A DNA stretch of 64,000 nucleotides from an uncultured Oscillospiraceae bacterium (GCA_947624065.1 CANQIO010000003.1:27623-91622); one strand, 5' to 3'; shown: positions 1 to 9,267, counted from the first letter of the stretch. Translations and numbers: made by a program. Notes: generated by a model not told the origin, from the letters alone.

Positions 1-1229
1 GCCAGCTCCAGGATGGCCCCCCGCTTGCGCTCCCACGGGGCATAGACCCGGTCCGCCTTGTTCCAGACCGGGTCCCGGCTCAAGAGAAAGAAGCCGCCGC
101 CATATGTCCCGTTCAGCGCCCGCACCGCGCTGCGCGCCGCCTCCAGCCGGGAGGCCGCCGCCGGGGGATACTCCGTCCCGTCCGGCAGATCGGCCAGCAG
201 CGCGAACAGCAGCTGGTCCCCGCAGTCCCGGTTGGCCAGCTTGTATTCCTCCATGCGCCGCACCAGCCGGGGGCCGGTCTCATCGTCGGTCAGCAGCGCC
301 GATATGGCGCACACCGTCCGCCCCTCCGGCCCCACGCCGTCCTTCAGCTCCAGGCGCATCAGCCGCCGGGGCCGCACCAGGCGCAGCAGCGCCGAGTCCA
401 GGCCCACCCGCACCATCTCCGACAGGGGCAGCACCGCCAGCAGGCCCGTCCAGACGCTGTGCGCCGCCGCCCCGGCCAGCACCGCCAGCGCCGCCGGCAA
501 AAACACCCGCGCGGCGATATACCCCGCGCCCGTGCGCCGGGTCTGGGGGAACAGGGCGTCGTGCACTCCCTCGTCCATGGCCAGCCGGGCCATCTCCAGC
601 GCGGGGATGCCCCGCTTTTTCGCCAGGCGCTGGACCCGCTCCCGATAGCCGGCGCGGCTGCGCTCATCCATGGCCGGGTATACCGGGTCCTGCCGCAGCA
701 GCTCGTCCACCGGGTCCGAGCTCTCCAGCACGTCGGTCAGATCCATATCCGCCATGGCCCGCAGCCCGCCGAACAGCTCCGCCGCCCGGGCCTCGTCCAC
801 CCCCGGCTCCGCCAGCGCCGCCACCAGCGCCGCCCGCAGGGCCGCGCCGATGAGCGCCGCCTCGTTCTCCTGCAGCGGCCTGGCCTTTCGGGCGCCGGAA
901 AAGAACGCCCGGATGCGCTCCTCCGTCACCGGGCCCGCGTCCGTCAGCGCCCGGCACAGCGCCGTCAGCATCGGGCCGCCCGGCCCCCGGCGCATGCTCC
1001 CAGCGGCCCGCAGGGCCGCCAGCGCCAGCAGTGTCTCCCGCCGGGCCAGATATTCGTTGTCGGCAAACCACGCCGGCTGCATGGGGTCCCGGGCCTTCTC
1101 CGCCACCGCGTCCATGGCGCGGGCCAGCCGCCGGGCGGCTCGGCGGCCGGAGATATGTCCTTTGATGGGGATGCTCCTGGCCGCTTCGTCGCCCCATCCG
1201 GCCAGGCGTTCAGTGCTTATCTTTTCCAT
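1..1229 (-). CDS. Cyclic beta-1,2-glucan synthase-like protein (GT84, NdvB-like), N-terminal part; runs off the left edge
   Basis: Minus-frame translation from ATG at 1229 (MEKISTERLAGWGDEAARSIPIKG...) is open to the window edge; contains NdvB-like stretches DPVYPAMDERSRAGYRERVQRLAKKRGIPALEMARLAMDEG and ...LLTDDETGPRLVRRMEEYKLANRDCGDQLLFALLADLPDG. Missing from the ORF track because it has no stop inside the window. Confidence 0.7.
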   Translation of the reverse strand, partial: MEKISTERLAGWGDEAARSIPIKGHISGRRAARRLARAMDAVAEKARDPMQPAWFADNEYLARRETLLALAALRAAGSMRRGPGGPMLTALCRALTDAGPVTEERIRAFFSGARKARPLQENEAALIGAALRAALVAALAEPGVDEARAAELFGGLRAMADMDLTDVLESSDPVDELLRQDPVYPAMDERSRAGYRERVQRLAKKRGIPALEMARLAMDEGVHDALFPQTRRTGAGYIAARVFLPAALAVLAGAAAHSVWTGLLAVLPLSEMVRVGLDSALLRLVRPRRLMRLELKDGVGPEGRTVCAISALLTDDETGPRLVRRMEEYKLANRDCGDQLLFALLADLPDGTEYPPAAASRLEAARSAVRALNGTYGGGFFLLSRDPVWNKADRVYAPWERKRGAILEL

Positions 1230-1254
1230 ACCGGGGATTTTTCCCGCCCGGACA

Positions 1255-1290
1255 AAAAATATACCGTCCCGGCAGGACCGGGACGGTATA
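1255..1290 (-). terminator. Intrinsic terminator at the end of the secreted-paralog array
   Basis: Minus strand TATACCGTCCCGGtcctgCCGGGACGGTATATTTTTTG: perfect stem plus T-run, downstream of the CDS ending at 1323. Confidence 0.8.
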
Positions 1291-1322
1291 GAAAGCTTAA
1301 AGGGCAGACGCCCGCCCGCTTA

Positions 1323-2543
1323 TCACGTGTGGCCGGTGCCGCCGCACCAGCGGCAGCGGCCGGTGCCGTTGCAGTCGGAGCAGATCTTGTCGTTCCGGCC
1401 GGTGACGTAATCGTATGTATAGCCCCAGCCGCCGCAATTGTCGCATTTGCCGGAGCCGTCGCACATGCTGCAGGGAGGGCTGTAATCGGTGCCGCCGCCG
1501 GAAAGGTCCAGATCCCCGCCGGAGGAGGCGCCGCCGCTCAGATCCGTCACATCCCCGTCCCACCGGTCGCCGTCGTCCACAAGGGTGAACTCATTGGCAT
1601 AGCAGACCGTCATGCCGCAGGCGCCCCGGACAAAGTCCTCGCTGTACGCCACCACCACGGCACAGGGTCCGTGATCAGAGGGATAATCGACGGTCCCTGT
1701 GGAGGCGCTGCCGGTATAGTCGAAAAAGCTGCTATAGAATATCTGACCGGTGTACTTGGTGAAATCAGCCTCCCCGCTGTCCGCTTCCTTCAGCTGGAAC
1801 CGGCTGTCTTCCGCCAGAAGCTGCACATACGCCTCTATGGCGGGCAGAGCCTCCAGATCCATGTAGTAGGACACCAGGTGCCCCCCATAAGCGTCCATAT
1901 CCTCGCCCCGGGCGAGCTGACCGTCGAACCAGGCGTCCGGACTGGGCAGATAGGTGCTGTATGCGTCATAGGTCACGTTTCCGCCGCCCGCCGACGGGGC
2001 CGACGGGTCGGAGACGGTCCCCTCATCCGGGAGCTGGACGTCGACCAGATCGTCCGGGTCCACCTTTATGGGGAAGCCATCGCCCCAGGCCAGGGCCACC
2101 ACCAAAATGTCCTCTTCCAGCCACAGCTGATGCACCGCGAAGTCGCAGTATTCGCCGCTGCACATAGCGGTGATGGAGTCCACATCCTTCCGGCCCAGGT
2201 ACCGGTACCGCGACTCTCGGTCCGTGTCGTTGTAGTTGCCGGAGAAGCCGCTGTCGAAATCCTCCTTGCCGACCCGGAGCACATCGCCGCACATGTCCAG
2301 CCGGCGGGTATAGGCATCGAACAAATCCACGCCGACCTGTGGGTCCGTGTAGAAATACAGCAGCAGGCCGGTGGCGTTCTCGTTGTCATAGATATCCCAG
2401 ATCACCAGTTCCGAACCGTCCGGCCAATCCTCGAACCACTCCAGCGGCTCGAACAGATGGTCGTTGTCCATGCCGGCCATGGCCGTTCCGCCCAGGCCCA
2501 GGCACAGCGCCAGGGCAAGAAGCAGCGCGATCAGTTTTTTCAT
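1323..2543 (-). CDS. Secreted protein, two repeats of a local paralog domain plus a C-terminal DnaJ-like CxxCxGxG cysteine module
   Basis: Signal peptide MKKLIALLLALALCLGLGGTAMA; LPSPDAWF...VDDGDRW domain; C-term CSMCDGSGKCDNCGGWGY...CSDCNGTGRCRWCGGTG. Confidence 0.8.
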   Translation of the reverse strand: MKKLIALLLALALCLGLGGTAMAGMDNDHLFEPLEWFEDWPDGSELVIWDIYDNENATGLLLYFYTDPQVGVDLFDAYTRRLDMCGDVLRVGKEDFDSGFSGNYNDTDRESRYRYLGRKDVDSITAMCSGEYCDFAVHQLWLEEDILVVALAWGDGFPIKVDPDDLVDVQLPDEGTVSDPSAPSAGGGNVTYDAYSTYLPSPDAWFDGQLARGEDMDAYGGHLVSYYMDLEALPAIEAYVQLLAEDSRFQLKEADSGEADFTKYTGQIFYSSFFDYTGSASTGTVDYPSDHGPCAVVVAYSEDFVRGACGMTVCYANEFTLVDDGDRWDGDVTDLSGGASSGGDLDLSGGGTDYSPPCSMCDGSGKCDNCGGWGYTYDYVTGRNDKICSDCNGTGRCRWCGGTGHT

Positions 2544-2675
2544 GTGGTACCTCCCTTTTTTATAATCGCGTCCCGATCAGCCGCGGACGCGCGTTTGCTC
2601 TGTGTGCTTCCCTGTTCCCGCCCCGGGCCGTGGACCAACGGACCGACGGACCGGGGCGCTGTATGCGCCAATGGC

Positions 2676-3746
2676 TCACTGCCCCGCCCCCAAGCCGGCC
2701 AGCTTTTCCAGCGCCTCCTTGGCAGATCTGGCAGACGAAGGGGTCGGGTTCGGCGTCGGCGCCGGCTTCTGTGTAGGGGCCGGGGTCGGTGCCAGGGTCG
2801 GTGTGACCGGCACGGCGGTGGGCTCCGGCGTGGAAGCCGCCCCCGCGAATCGGTCGCCGTGATCCACCAGCGCCAGCTGCCGGCAATAGGTCACGTCCAT
2901 AGACTCCGGCCGGGAGACGCCGTCCTCCCCCCGCCCGTAATACATCGTGACGGACACCGCCAGTGTCTGGCCGTCCTTCTCGATCAGGTCCCCGATCAGC
3001 GGCCGGCCCGTATAGGCAAAATCGTATTTGACGGTAGCGTAGTCCCCCGTTTCCTCCGCCTGTTCCAGCAGCGTGAAGGGGCCGTTCTGCAGCAGCGCCA
3101 GGTAGCCCTCGAAGGCGGCGGCGCCCTCCCCGGAGATATCATAGAGGTTCATCAGATACATGCCGTTGGGGCCGTGTATGGCCTGCTTCTGGTACCCGAA
3201 CCAGGCGTCCGGGCTGGGGAGCCCATCCACATCCTGGGGCAGGGCGTCCCCCATGCGGATGCCGTCGCCCATGACGATCACAAGCTCGAAGGCCCGCTCG
3301 CCGGTCCACCAAATGTGCACGCCCACATTGCACATCATGCCGCTCGCGCAGATCACGCCGCCCACGGTCCCGCCGCCGGTATATTGGTAATAGAGGATCT
3401 GGTGGTCGTGGGCAAAGCCGCTCTGCTGATCCTCTTCGCCGATGCATGCCAGCTCCGGGGTCTTGTTCAGCTCTGCAATGTACCCCAGGGCAACGGACAG
3501 GGCGGCGTCGGGGAGGAGCAGGTTTTCAAAGCTGACCGTCACCTGCCGTCCGCTGGTATTGCCAAAGGCCGACGCATCCTCCCGCTTTACGGAGGCGGCC
3601 GCGTCCGCGAGCCACTCATACAGGGACAGGTATCCCTCCAGACTGGGCAGCTCCAGCACCGCGTCCTCCCCGTCGTCCGCCAGGGCGGGCACGCTTATCC
3701 CCAGGCACAGCGCCAGGGCCAGGAGCACAGCAAGCAGCTTTTTCAT
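2676..3746 (-). CDS. Secreted paralog of the same family with a Pro/Thr-rich C-terminal tail
   Basis: ATG at 3746 (MKKLLAVLLALALCLGISVPALA); LPSPDAWF and VDHGDRF motifs; tail TPEPTAVPVTPTLAPTPAPTQKPAPTPNPTPSS. Track ORF extends further upstream; the signal peptide marks the start. Confidence 0.8.
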   Translation of the reverse strand: MKKLLAVLLALALCLGISVPALADDGEDAVLELPSLEGYLSLYEWLADAAASVKREDASAFGNTSGRQVTVSFENLLLPDAALSVALGYIAELNKTPELACIGEEDQQSGFAHDHQILYYQYTGGGTVGGVICASGMMCNVGVHIWWTGERAFELVIVMGDGIRMGDALPQDVDGLPSPDAWFGYQKQAIHGPNGMYLMNLYDISGEGAAAFEGYLALLQNGPFTLLEQAEETGDYATVKYDFAYTGRPLIGDLIEKDGQTLAVSVTMYYGRGEDGVSRPESMDVTYCRQLALVDHGDRFAGAASTPEPTAVPVTPTLAPTPAPTQKPAPTPNPTPSSARSAKEALEKLAGLGAGQ

Positions 3747-3771
3747 GTCGCGCCTCCTGTTCACGCGCGGC

Positions 3772-5028
3772 TCAGCCGGGCACGTATACATATTCCTGCT
3801 GGGTGATGGTCCCCAGGCCGTTGCAGGCGGAGCAGAATATCCTGCAGGGCACCGCCTCGCCGTACAGCCGGTAGACGCCCGTACCGTTGCACACCGGGCA
3901 CCGGCCGCCCACACAGGAGGGGCAGTCCTTCTCCACCGTCCGCCACTCCCAGTGGCCGCCGGAGGACGAAGTCCCCGGGGAAGAGCCCCCGTCAAAGCCG
4001 GAAGAGCCCCCGCTGCCGGAGCTGGAAGAACTGCCGCCTTGGTCGGAGTTATCGCCGGACCGGTCCGTCACATCCCGGCCCCACCGGTCGCCGTCGTCCA
4101 CAAAGGTGAAGCCGCTGGCATAGCAGACCGTCATGCTGCAGGTGTCCTGGTCAAAGTCCTCGCTGTACACCACCACCACGGCGCAGTCCGGCACGCGCTC
4201 GTTGTAATCGACGGTCCCTGTGGAGGCGCCGCCAGTATAGCGGAAATAGCTGCTGTAGTACTTCTGGCCGGCGTGCTTGGTGAAATCATCCTCCGAACTG
4301 TCGGCCAGCTCCAGCTGGAACCGGCGGTCCTCAAGCAGCTTCACATACGCCTCTGCGGCGGGCAGGTCCTCCAGATCCATCCTGTAGGACACCAGGCGCC
4401 CCCCGTAGGCCTCCGTATCCTCGCCCCGGACGAGCTGATCATCGAACCAGGCGTCCGGGCTGGGCAGATAGGTGCTGTTCGCGTCATAGGTCACGCTGCC
4501 GCTGCCCCCGCCCGTGGTCCCGGCGTCCCCGGGCAGATAGTCCAGCGCGTCCATGTCCACGCGCATGGGGAACCCGTCGCCCCAGGTCACCACCACGGCG
4601 AGGAAGTCCTCGCCCACCCACAGGCTGTCGAGGAAGAACTCGCACTGCTTCCCGCCCAGCAGGCTGGTCACCGTGCCCACATCCTTCGTGCCCACATAGG
4701 TATAGCAGACCTCCTGGTCATAGTCGCCGTAGTCGCTGTCATACGTCTGCCGGGAGTCCTCCCGCAGCTCGCCGTTTTCCTGCAGCCGGTCGGCATATGC
4801 CGTGAACAGCTGCAGTCCGGCCTCCGGCTGGGAGGAAAAGTGCAGGATCAGGCCGGTGCTGTTCTCATCGCCGGCATAGTCCCAGTAGGCCAGCTCATAG
4901 GCGTCCGCCCAGTCCCCGAACCAGGCCTGGGGCTCATAGAGATCGTCGTCATCGGTGCTGGCCAGCGCCGCGCCGCTCAGCCCCAGGCACATCGCCAGGG
5001 CCAGCAGGAGAGAGATCCATCTCTTCAC
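3772..5028 (-). CDS. Secreted paralog with DnaJ-like cysteine module at the C-terminus
   Basis: Closely parallels the 1323..2543 product (YLPSPDAWFDDQLVRGEDTEAYGGRLVSYRMDLE...); C-term CPSCVGGRCPVCNGTG...CSACNGLGT. Start may be GTG 5028 (SD AAAGGAG) or GTG 5046. Confidence 0.8.
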   Translation of the reverse strand: MKRWISLLLALAMCLGLSGAALASTDDDDLYEPQAWFGDWADAYELAYWDYAGDENSTGLILHFSSQPEAGLQLFTAYADRLQENGELREDSRQTYDSDYGDYDQEVCYTYVGTKDVGTVTSLLGGKQCEFFLDSLWVGEDFLAVVVTWGDGFPMRVDMDALDYLPGDAGTTGGGSGSVTYDANSTYLPSPDAWFDDQLVRGEDTEAYGGRLVSYRMDLEDLPAAEAYVKLLEDRRFQLELADSSEDDFTKHAGQKYYSSYFRYTGGASTGTVDYNERVPDCAVVVVYSEDFDQDTCSMTVCYASGFTFVDDGDRWGRDVTDRSGDNSDQGGSSSSSGSGGSSGFDGGSSPGTSSSGGHWEWRTVEKDCPSCVGGRCPVCNGTGVYRLYGEAVPCRIFCSACNGLGTITQQEYVYVPG

Positions 5029-5042
5029 TGTACGCGCTCCTT

Positions 5043-5705
5043 TCACTGTCCGCCGTCCGCCTTCCCGGCGACCTTTTCGGCCAGCATGTCATAGATGTCC
5101 GAGATGTTGGGCAGGCCGCCCTCCTTCTGGTCCGGGAGGCCGTCAGAGGGCTCCCAATCCTCCGTGAAGCGGATGCCCTTGGCGCAGAACACGTTGATGT
5201 CCGCCGTGTCCTCGTACACATTGATCTGGACGCCCACTGCGGAGCCGCCGCCCACAGGCGCCATGCCCCCCGGTATCAGGCTGACGTCGGCGTCGCCCAC
5301 GTAATCAAAGACCGCCGCAAAGCCCTTGACGTCCGGCTCATAGCGCAGCTCGCCGCAGTGCTCCGCCGGCACGTCATCATAGCTCTCCCCCTCCAGCACC
5401 AGCGCCAGGCAGGCGGTCAGCTCCAGGTCGAAGGGGCCCTCCTCCAGCAGCGTCATATAGTCCAGGGCCTTGTCGATATCCTCCAGGGCGACGGTGGCGA
5501 CCTCCCAGGAGAAGGGGTCGATCTCCAGGCCCTCAAGGTCATAGTCGGACGAGTCGTTGACGCCCTGCTCATAGTCCTCGTACTCTTCCAGATATACATC
5601 CAGACGGGGCACGACCGCCCCGTCGGCCTCCCCCTCCGCCAGGGCAGGCGCGCCCAGACCCAGGCACATCGTCAGGGCCAGGAGCATACAAACCACTCTT
5701 TTCAT
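5043..5705 (-). CDS. Secreted short paralog
   Basis: MKRVVCMLLALTMCLGLGAPALA signal peptide; YMTLLEEGPFDLEL motif shared with neighbours; stop abuts the next gene. Confidence 0.75.
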   Translation of the reverse strand: MKRVVCMLLALTMCLGLGAPALAEGEADGAVVPRLDVYLEEYEDYEQGVNDSSDYDLEGLEIDPFSWEVATVALEDIDKALDYMTLLEEGPFDLELTACLALVLEGESYDDVPAEHCGELRYEPDVKGFAAVFDYVGDADVSLIPGGMAPVGGGSAVGVQINVYEDTADINVFCAKGIRFTEDWEPSDGLPDQKEGGLPNISDIYDMLAEKVAGKADGGQ

Positions 5706-5733
5706 CCCTATCTCCTTTCAAACGCCGTCTGTC

Positions 5734-6996
5734 TTATCCCGTGATCTCGATGATGAAATAATAGGTCGGGGCGGCAAAGCCGTAGGTGTCATTGCCGGTG
5801 AGGATATCTGTGGTGTCATAGGAGTGGTCATAGACCACCGACACCACCACCCGGCCGGGCGCCCGGGCAGTGACGGTGGCGGAGGCGCTGATCTCCCCCT
5901 CCAGGGACACCAGGTCCGCCCCCTCGTCCACGGCCCAGCGGAACTGCTCCGTATTGGCGCCGAACCTGCGGGGGCAGTCCAGCCGCAGGCTCTCTCCCAC
6001 GCGCATGGTATAGTCCGCGTCTCCGGTCCGGGGCCCCTTTCCGCCCATGGGACCCGACTTATACTCCCTCAAGTCCACAAGACCGGTGACGGAGCTGCGG
6101 TCGCCGGTGTCCACCACGGTCAGGTCCTCTGAGTACTGGATGATCACGTCGCACCATCCATAGCTGGGCCAGTCGTTGATCTGCAGGAGCACCGCGCCGG
6201 ACACGTCGTCCCTGACGTCGGGGACATAGTCCTCTACCGGCGCCACGTCCTGGCCGGGGCAGTCGAAAAAGTAATAATGGGTGCTGTCGCCGTTGCTCCA
6301 TTCCTGGCCTACGGTATCCGCCAGCGTCAGACCAAAGCCGCCGTTTTCCAGCAGGTCCACATACTCGTAGGCCGCCGCCGCATGGGCCGGATCGAATCCA
6401 AAAACGGCCTTCGTCCCGTTTTCGATGCTCTCGTCCTCGTGGGTGACTTCCTCATTAAAGAAGGCCCAGGCGTCCGGGATGACCGGTCCGGAGACCGCGG
6501 GCTCCTGCGGCGTGGGCTCCTGCAGGGCGGGCATGGTATAGGTCACGGCGGGATCGTACCGCTGGCCGCTGTCCTCAAAGACCACGGCATCGGGGACCAG
6601 CAGCTCGATGAGATAGTCGTCCAATTTGTTCTTGCTGTAGACGATCAGCAGCGCCAGAGGCCGTCCCAGCTCGTCGGGCTTGCCCAGAGAGAGCGTCTCG
6701 CTGCCCGTGTAGTAGAGATAGTGGGCGGTGCCCGACGCACCGTCTTCCCACCGCGAAAACTCCACAGGATAGTTCTCCGTCAGCAGCGTCATATACCCAT
6801 AGAGGGTGTTGATCCCCTCGTCGGTGACGATGTACGACACGCCGAATTCGTTCTGGGTGAGCAGCTCCCCCGCGCTCCCCAGCCAGCTGCCCAGGTCGGG
6901 CAGCACCAGCACCGCGTCCTCCCCGTTCGCCAGGGCCGTCGCGCCCAGACCCAGGCACAGCGCCAGGGCCAAAAGCAGAGCAAGCAGTTTTTTCAT
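5734..6996 (-). CDS. Secreted paralog with C-terminal Ig-like (Big-type) region
   Basis: ATG 6996 after SD GGAGAGGTG; signal peptide MKKLLALLLALALCLGLGATALA; YVDLLENGGFGLTLAD...YSEDLTVVDTGDR; C-term MRVGESLRLDCPRRFGANTEQFRWAVDEGADLVSLEGEISASATVTARAPGRVVVSV resembles bacterial Ig-like domains. Confidence 0.75.
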   Translation of the reverse strand: MKKLLALLLALALCLGLGATALANGEDAVLVLPDLGSWLGSAGELLTQNEFGVSYIVTDEGINTLYGYMTLLTENYPVEFSRWEDGASGTAHYLYYTGSETLSLGKPDELGRPLALLIVYSKNKLDDYLIELLVPDAVVFEDSGQRYDPAVTYTMPALQEPTPQEPAVSGPVIPDAWAFFNEEVTHEDESIENGTKAVFGFDPAHAAAAYEYVDLLENGGFGLTLADTVGQEWSNGDSTHYYFFDCPGQDVAPVEDYVPDVRDDVSGAVLLQINDWPSYGWCDVIIQYSEDLTVVDTGDRSSVTGLVDLREYKSGPMGGKGPRTGDADYTMRVGESLRLDCPRRFGANTEQFRWAVDEGADLVSLEGEISASATVTARAPGRVVVSVVYDHSYDTTDILTGNDTYGFAAPTYYFIIEITG

Positions 6997-7037
6997 AAAA
7001 GGCACCTCTCCTTCGCCGTCATTTCCTCGATATCACT

Positions 7038-7066
7038 ATTATAGGCAGCAGGAAAATTGCTGTCAA
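7038..7066 (-). promoter_or_regulatory. Consensus sigma-70/SigA promoter TTGACA-N17-TATAAT for the secreted-paralog array
   Basis: Minus strand TTGACA (7066-7061), 17 nt, TATAAT (7043-7038), just upstream of the CDS starting at 6996. Confidence 0.85.
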
Positions 7067-7128
7067 TCCCTTGGGGCATCCGCAATTTGCAGACTTTTTG
7101 CGCTCCCTTCTTCTGTCAAGAAAACCAC

Positions 7129-7157
7129 TTGACACCCGCCGGGAATTGGTGTATGAT
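7129..7157 (+). promoter_or_regulatory. SigA promoter TTGACA-N17-TATGAT for ylxM-ffh
   Basis: TTGACA 7129-7134, 17-nt spacer, TATGAT 7152-7157; upstream of ylxM at 7203. Confidence 0.8.
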
Positions 7158-7202
7158 ACACAGGCTGTAAAGCAAAGTCCTTGACAGAGGGAGGCGGCGC
7201 GG

Positions 7203-7535
7203 ATGGATGCGACACCCCTGGACCGGTCCCTGCTGCTGGACTTTTACGGCGAGCTCCTGACGGAAAAGCAGCGCGAGGTATGCGAGCTGCACTGGAACGA
7301 GGACCTGTCCCTGGCGGAGATCGCCGAGCAGGTGGGCCTCAGCCGCCAGGGGGTGTGGGACTGCCTGCGCCGGGCGGAGGCGGCCCTGCGGGGATTTGAG
7401 GCAAAGACCGGTCTGATCCGGCGGTTCCTGGAGCGGCGCAGCGAGATCGCCGCGATCCGCGGGGAACTGGCGGAGTTGCTGCCGGAGGGCGAAGGTCGCC
7501 GGGACATCCTGGCGCGGCTGGAGGGCCTGATGTGA
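7203..7535 (+). CDS. ylxM: YlxM/p13-like HTH protein, SRP operon
   Basis: LTEKQREVCELHWNEDLSLAEIAEQVGLSRQGVWDCLRRAE, directly upstream of ffh. Confidence 0.9.
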   Translation: MDATPLDRSLLLDFYGELLTEKQREVCELHWNEDLSLAEIAEQVGLSRQGVWDCLRRAEAALRGFEAKTGLIRRFLERRSEIAAIRGELAELLPEGEGRRDILARLEGLM

Positions 7536-7536
7536 T

Positions 7537-8877
7537 ATGGCATTCGAGAGTCTTTCGGAAAAACTGAACGGCATCTTCAAGAAGCTCCGGGGCAAGGGCC
7601 GCCTCAGCCAGGCGGACATCAAAGACGCCATGCGCCAGGTGCGGATGGTGCTGCTGGAAGCGGACGTGAGCTACAAGGTCGTGAAGGACTTCGTCAAGAC
7701 CGTCTCCGAGAAAGCCGCCGGCCAGGAGATCCTGGAGAGCCTGAACCCCGCCCAGATGGTCATCAAGATCGTCAACGAGGAGATGACCGCCCTCATGGGC
7801 GGCCAGGCCGCGCGGCTGAACTACTCCTCCAAGGTGCCCAGCGTGGTGATGGTGGTGGGCCTGCAGGGCGCGGGCAAGACCACCAACACGGCAAAGCTGG
7901 CCGCCTTCATGAAAAAGCAGCAGAACAAGCGGCCGCTGCTGGCCGCCTGCGACGTATACCGCCCCGCGGCCATCCAGCAGCTGGAGACCGTGGGCGCCCA
8001 GGTGGGCATCCCCGTGTTCCAGATGGGCCAGGCCGACCCGGTGGAGATCGCCAAGGCCGCCGTGGAGCACGCCCGCAAGCACGGCAACGACCTGGTGTTC
8101 CTGGACACCGCCGGCCGGCTGCATGTGGACGAGGCGCTGATGGACGAGCTCAAGCGCATCAAGGCCGCCCTGGACCCGGCGGAGATCCTTCTCACGGTGG
8201 ACGCCATGACCGGCCAGGACGCGGTGAACGCGGCCACGGCCTTTGACGAGGCCCTGGGCATCACCGGCGTGATGCTCACCAAGCTGGACGGCGACGCCAG
8301 AGGCGGCGCGGCCCTGTCCGTCCGGGCCGTCACCGGCAAGCCCATCAAGTTCGCCGGCACCGGCGAGAAGCTGGACGCCATCGAGGTGTTCCACCCCGAC
8401 CGGATGGCCAGCCGCATCCTGGGCATGGGCGACGTGCTCACCCTCATCGAGAAGGCCGAGCAGGCCGTGGACCAGAAGAAGGCCGCGGAGATGGCGGAGA
8501 AGCTGATGAAAAATCGCTTCACCCTCCAGGACTACCTGGAGCAGCTCCGCTCCATGAAGGACATGGGCTCCATGGAGGACATCCTGGGCATGATGCCCGG
8601 CGTGGACGCCAAGGCCCTGAAGGGCGCCAAGATCGACCCCAAGGCCATGGCCCGCACCGAGGCCATCATCCTGTCCATGACGCCGAAGGAGCGGGAGAAC
8701 CCCTCCATCCTGAACGCCAGCCGGAAAAAGCGCATCGCCGCCGGGGCGGGCACCAGCGTGGTGGAGATCAACCGCCTTTTGAAGGGCTTCGACGCCATGA
8801 ACGCCATGATGAAGCAGATGTCCGGCTCCCGGAAGGGCCGCCGGATGGCCAAGCGCATGGGCATGCTGGGCATGTAA
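7537..8877 (+). CDS. ffh: Signal recognition particle protein Ffh
   Basis: MVVGLQGAGKTTNTAKLA, DTAGRLHVDE, TKLDGDARGGAALS, C-terminal Met-rich M domain. Confidence 0.98.
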   Translation: MAFESLSEKLNGIFKKLRGKGRLSQADIKDAMRQVRMVLLEADVSYKVVKDFVKTVSEKAAGQEILESLNPAQMVIKIVNEEMTALMGGQAARLNYSSKVPSVVMVVGLQGAGKTTNTAKLAAFMKKQQNKRPLLAACDVYRPAAIQQLETVGAQVGIPVFQMGQADPVEIAKAAVEHARKHGNDLVFLDTAGRLHVDEALMDELKRIKAALDPAEILLTVDAMTGQDAVNAATAFDEALGITGVMLTKLDGDARGGAALSVRAVTGKPIKFAGTGEKLDAIEVFHPDRMASRILGMGDVLTLIEKAEQAVDQKKAAEMAEKLMKNRFTLQDYLEQLRSMKDMGSMEDILGMMPGVDAKALKGAKIDPKAMARTEAIILSMTPKERENPSILNASRKKRIAAGAGTSVVEINRLLKGFDAMNAMMKQMSGSRKGRRMAKRMGMLGM

Positions 8878-8946
8878 AAGCGATCTCAAACTTCCTTTTG
8901 GATTTGCAGATAAAAAACAAACAACATTTTTTGGAGGAACAAGAAA

Positions 8947-9258
8947 ATGGTCAAGATCCGTCTCAAGAGACAGGGCGCCAAGAAGGCCCCCTATTACCGC
9001 GTCGTGGTGGCCGACAGCCGCTCCCCCCGCGATGGCCGCAACATCGAGGAGCTGGGCACCTATGACCCCATGGCCAAGCCCGCCGTCATCGACATCGACC
9101 TGGAGCGCGCCAAGTACTGGATCGGCTGCGGCGCCCAGCCCACCGATACCGTCCGCGGCCTGCTGAAGCTGGCCGAGGCCAAGAAGCCCGCCGAGGCCCC
9201 CAAAGCCGAGGCTCCCGCTGCCGCCGAAGAGCCCGCCGAGGCCCCTGCCGCGGAGTAA
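8947..9258 (+). CDS. rpsP: 30S ribosomal protein S16 with Ala/Glu/Pro-rich tail
   Basis: [41 protein letters not shown]. Confidence 0.97.
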   Translation: MVKIRLKRQGAKKAPYYRVVVADSRSPRDGRNIEELGTYDPMAKPAVIDIDLERAKYWIGCGAQPTDTVRGLLKLAEAKKPAEAPKAEAPAAAEEPAEAPAAE

Positions 9259-9267
9259 CAGCGTCCC

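Noticed and set aside
459-3806. 1115-aa plus-strand ORF
   Set aside because: Antisense to signal-peptide-bearing minus-strand genes; His/Gln/Arg/Ala-rich translation with no recognisable domain, a typical high-GC shadow ORF.
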